From NCBI GenBank assembly GCA_903877125.1, contig CAIRCM010000142.1, positions 1-41,834 of the forward strand: 41,834 nt of DNA. The letters are read 5' to 3'. The DNA is from an uncultured Acetobacteraceae bacterium. GTDB lineage: Bacteria; Pseudomonadota; Alphaproteobacteria; Acetobacterales; Acetobacteraceae. Under the pieces are notes generated by a model, which had not been told where the DNA came from, ran no database searches, and saw only the letters and a program-made list of their open reading frames with translations. Position 1 is the stretch's first letter; each line of letters begins with the position of its first letter. Of the stretch, positions 41,081-41,834 are shown piece after piece. The translations under genes were made by a program, and so were the position numbers.

Positions 41081-41653
41081 ATGGCTGAATCGACCGCCGC
41101 CAGCACGACAGACTCCCATGGGGGTCACCCCGCCGACCCGAGCAAGCGCGACATGCTCGGGCTTATCGCCAGCGCCGGTGCCGCGGTATTGGGCGGCGGA
41201 ATAGCCTGGGATCTGATCGCATCCATGAATCCGGCGAAAGACGTCCTCGCGCTTTCGTCGGTGGAGGTCGATCTGGCTCCCATCGCGGTGAATATGGGCA
41301 TCGTTGTGTCCTGGCAGGGCAAGCCGATTTTCGTTCGGCACCGCACGCCCGAGGAAATCAAGTCGGCCCAGGCTGTCGCATTGTCCGAACTGCCGGATCC
41401 AGCATCCGACGCATCGCGGGTGAAGGACGGTCATAGCGAGTGGCTGGTGCTGGTCGGGATTTGTACTCACCTGGGGTGCATTCCGCTGGGCAACAAGCCG
41501 TCGGATCCGCGCGGTGAGTACGGCGGCTACTTCTGCCCCTGCCACGGCAGCCAATACGATACATCCGGCCGCATCCGGAAAGGGCCCGCCCCGTTGAATC
41601 TGGCGGTTCCGCCCTACGCCTTCGAATCCACCACCAAGATCAAGATCGGCTGA
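41081..41653 (+). CDS. petA: Ubiquinol-cytochrome c reductase iron-sulfur subunit (Rieske)
   Basis: The 190-residue Rieske protein of cytochrome bc1. The [2Fe-2S] ligands are Cys128 and His130 in C-T-H-L-G-C, and Cys152 and His155 in C-P-C-H-G-S; Cys133 and Cys154 form the disulfide. The N-terminal membrane anchor is [13 protein letters not shown]. The preceding S-K-R-D-M-L-G has Lys-Arg where most relatives have the Arg-Arg Tat signal. ATG at 41081 follows GAGGGGAAG closely. It leads into petB 47 bases later. Confidence 0.97.
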   Translation: MAESTAASTTDSHGGHPADPSKRDMLGLIASAGAAVLGGGIAWDLIASMNPAKDVLALSSVEVDLAPIAVNMGIVVSWQGKPIFVRHRTPEEIKSAQAVALSELPDPASDASRVKDGHSEWLVLVGICTHLGCIPLGNKPSDPRGEYGGYFCPCHGSQYDTSGRIRKGPAPLNLAVPPYAFESTTKIKIG

Positions 41654-41700
41654 TCCAGCCGCCCCGCGCCCCCAACGGGACAAGTTCCAGGGAATCAACT

Positions 41701-41834
41701 ATGGCCGGCCTGCATAAAAGCGAAATCGCGAACCCAGTCCTCAACTGGGTCGATTCACGTCTGCCCATCTTCACGATGATGCAGAAGGAGTACGGGGTTT
41801 TCCCGACTCCCAAGAACTTCAACTATTTCTGGAA
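41701..41834 (+). CDS. petB: Cytochrome b (PetB), 5' end only
   Basis: The first 44 residues of the bc1 cytochrome b are visible before the window ends. V-L-N-W-V-D-S-R-L-P-I-F, K-E-Y-G-V-F-P-T-P-K-N-F-N-Y-F-W is the standard alphaproteobacterial N-terminus. It follows petA by 47 bases in the usual petABC order. petC presumably lies beyond the edge. Confidence 0.95.
   Translation, partial: MAGLHKSEIANPVLNWVDSRLPIFTMMQKEYGVFPTPKNFNYFW

Overview
The window is a GC-rich alphaproteobacterial chromosome segment. A GcrA-type cell-cycle regulator and a MucR/Ros regulator, both largely confined to Alphaproteobacteria, support this. The petAB start, oxygen-dependent hemF and many CoA-dependent acid-degradation genes suggest an aerobic heterotroph, perhaps of the Rhodospirillales/Acetobacteraceae; the family-level guess is inference only. 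I see no rRNA, tRNA, CRISPR array, IS element or prophage.

Region 1 (1-8700, minus strand) is one long urea-use operon, urtABCDE-ureD-ureA-ureB-[two TIR genes]-ureC, running off the left edge inside ureC. A near-perfect sigma-54 promoter (8611-8627) precedes urtA, fitting nitrogen control, and a hairpin plus T-run between urtA and urtB looks like an attenuator. Two small stand-alone TIR-domain genes sit between ureB and ureC and are the most unexpected feature of the window.

Region 2 (8700-15050) holds a flavodoxin-like gene, a small ribbon-helix-helix protein and a ParA ATPase, with palindromes and direct repeats upstream (a plasmid-type Ib partition module). It continues with accC-accB (acetyl-CoA carboxylase), divergent thiS-thiG (thiazole synthesis), a VOC protein and an ArsB/NhaD-like transporter.

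Region 3 (15100-31350) is a catabolic island: an acyl-CoA ligase, three enoyl-CoA hydratase-family proteins, an FAD monooxygenase, three CaiB/BaiF CoA-transferases, a MucR regulator, an SDR with a degraded active site, an MmgE/PrpD protein, an AtuA-family protein with its small DUF4387 partner, a frameshifted bacterial luciferase-like monooxygenase, and an HpcH/HpaI CoA-ester lyase. It is probably a peripheral pathway for an organic or isoprenoid-like acid, activated by CoA transfer, hydrated and cleaved by the lyase. The substrate cannot be read from sequence.

Region 4 (31460-41834) is mostly core functions: tatA, an acetamidase/formamidase, gcrA (with a DnaA-box-like site and a GANTC site upstream), a kup potassium transporter behind a 14-codon leader ORF, an unannotated 50-residue membrane protein behind an FNR/FixK-type box, a marR-msrC pair, a NIPSNAP protein, the PLP-homeostasis protein YggS, a DUF6165 protein, a fibronectin type III protein whose ribosome-binding site lies in a hairpin, trmO, hemF, and the start of the cytochrome bc1 operon (petA, partial petB).
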